58,907 nt of DNA. Origin: Variovorax sp. WDL1 (GTDB lineage Bacteria; Pseudomonadota; Gammaproteobacteria; Burkholderiales; Burkholderiaceae_C). The notes beneath the pieces were generated by a model that was not told the DNA's origin, did no database searches, and saw only the letters and a list, made by a program, of their open reading frames with translations. The position numbers and the translations under genes were made by a program. Below, in pieces: positions 58,868-58,907 of this stretch (position 1 is the stretch's first letter; the number at the start of each line of letters is the position of its first letter). The stretch covers positions 1,816 through 60,722 of the forward strand of contig NZ_LMTS01000287.1 of NCBI RefSeq assembly GCF_001541225.1, written 5' to 3'.

Positions 58868-58907
58868 GTAAGCGCGTGGTGATCCCGTCTTGACGACGGT
58901 CTTCGAT
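58868..58907 (+). mobile_element. Possible left terminus of an IS66-family element, cut by the window edge
   Basis: GTAAGCG at 58868-58874 starts a stretch like the terminal inverted repeats of IS66 elements, which begin with GTAA; the element would extend to the right. No second end is visible. Confidence 0.3.

Overview
The window is high-GC bacterial DNA, densely packed with genes and with no intergenic gap over about 220 bases. Gene content and protein sequences suggest a betaproteobacterium of the Burkholderiales, most like Comamonadaceae such as Variovorax. The pointers are the leucine-degradation layout, a MerR-type LiuR-like regulator, separate glyQ and glyS, aceK beside a beta-carbonic anhydrase, and an Acr3/ArsH arsenic operon. 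This assignment is inference; no rRNA or tRNA gene was seen to anchor it.

Left part (1-9.8 kb): a 5'-complete bioA is cut by the left edge just after its PLP lysine. It is followed, on the same strand, by a leucine/isovalerate catabolic operon (isovaleryl-CoA dehydrogenase, acyl-CoA ligase, methylcrotonyl-CoA carboxylase beta subunit, a DinB-fold protein, enoyl-CoA hydratase, DUF4126 membrane protein). A divergent AraC-type regulator faces it across a 21-bp-spaced direct repeat that looks like its operator. A small ORF and a HAD phosphatase follow.

9.9-22.6 kb: thiC with a clear TPP riboswitch and a promoter that overlaps the end of a DedA-rhodanese fusion gene; a DUF3047 protein; a YchJ-like protein; a LuxR-type regulator; a predicted secreted alpha/beta-hydrolase with a lipoprotein partner; an exported amidase; an acyl-CoA dehydrogenase; an unknown protein; a thiolase.

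22.6-39.8 kb: aceK, carbonic anhydrase, a LiuR-like MerR regulator divergent from a metallo-beta-lactamase-fold gene with a near-perfect palindrome between them, a leucine-rich-repeat/protein-kinase fusion, an RluA-type pseudouridine synthase, a NarL-type response regulator with a hybrid histidine kinase, an SDR, a YgjP-like metallopeptidase, plsC, gmhB (with an Asn in place of a catalytic Asp), glyS, glyQ, an exported asparaginase and a TetR regulator.

39.8-58.9 kb: an arsenic operon arsR-arsI-arsC-acr3-arsH-MFS whose promoter suggests a leaderless arsR; a divergent flavodoxin-fold quinone reductase leading into a creatininase/NitT-type ABC transporter/FAD-oxidase cluster of unknown substrate; lnt-corC; a GNAT protein; an Lrp-type regulator divergent from hpd-phhA (phenylalanine and tyrosine catabolism); an alpha/beta-hydrolase; fadD; and at the right edge two short IS66-like traces.

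The common theme is catabolism of branched-chain and aromatic amino acids and acyl-CoAs (two acyl-CoA dehydrogenases, two acyl-CoA ligases, thiolase, enoyl-CoA hydratase, carboxylase), fed into central metabolism through the AceK-controlled glyoxylate branch, with several dedicated local regulators.
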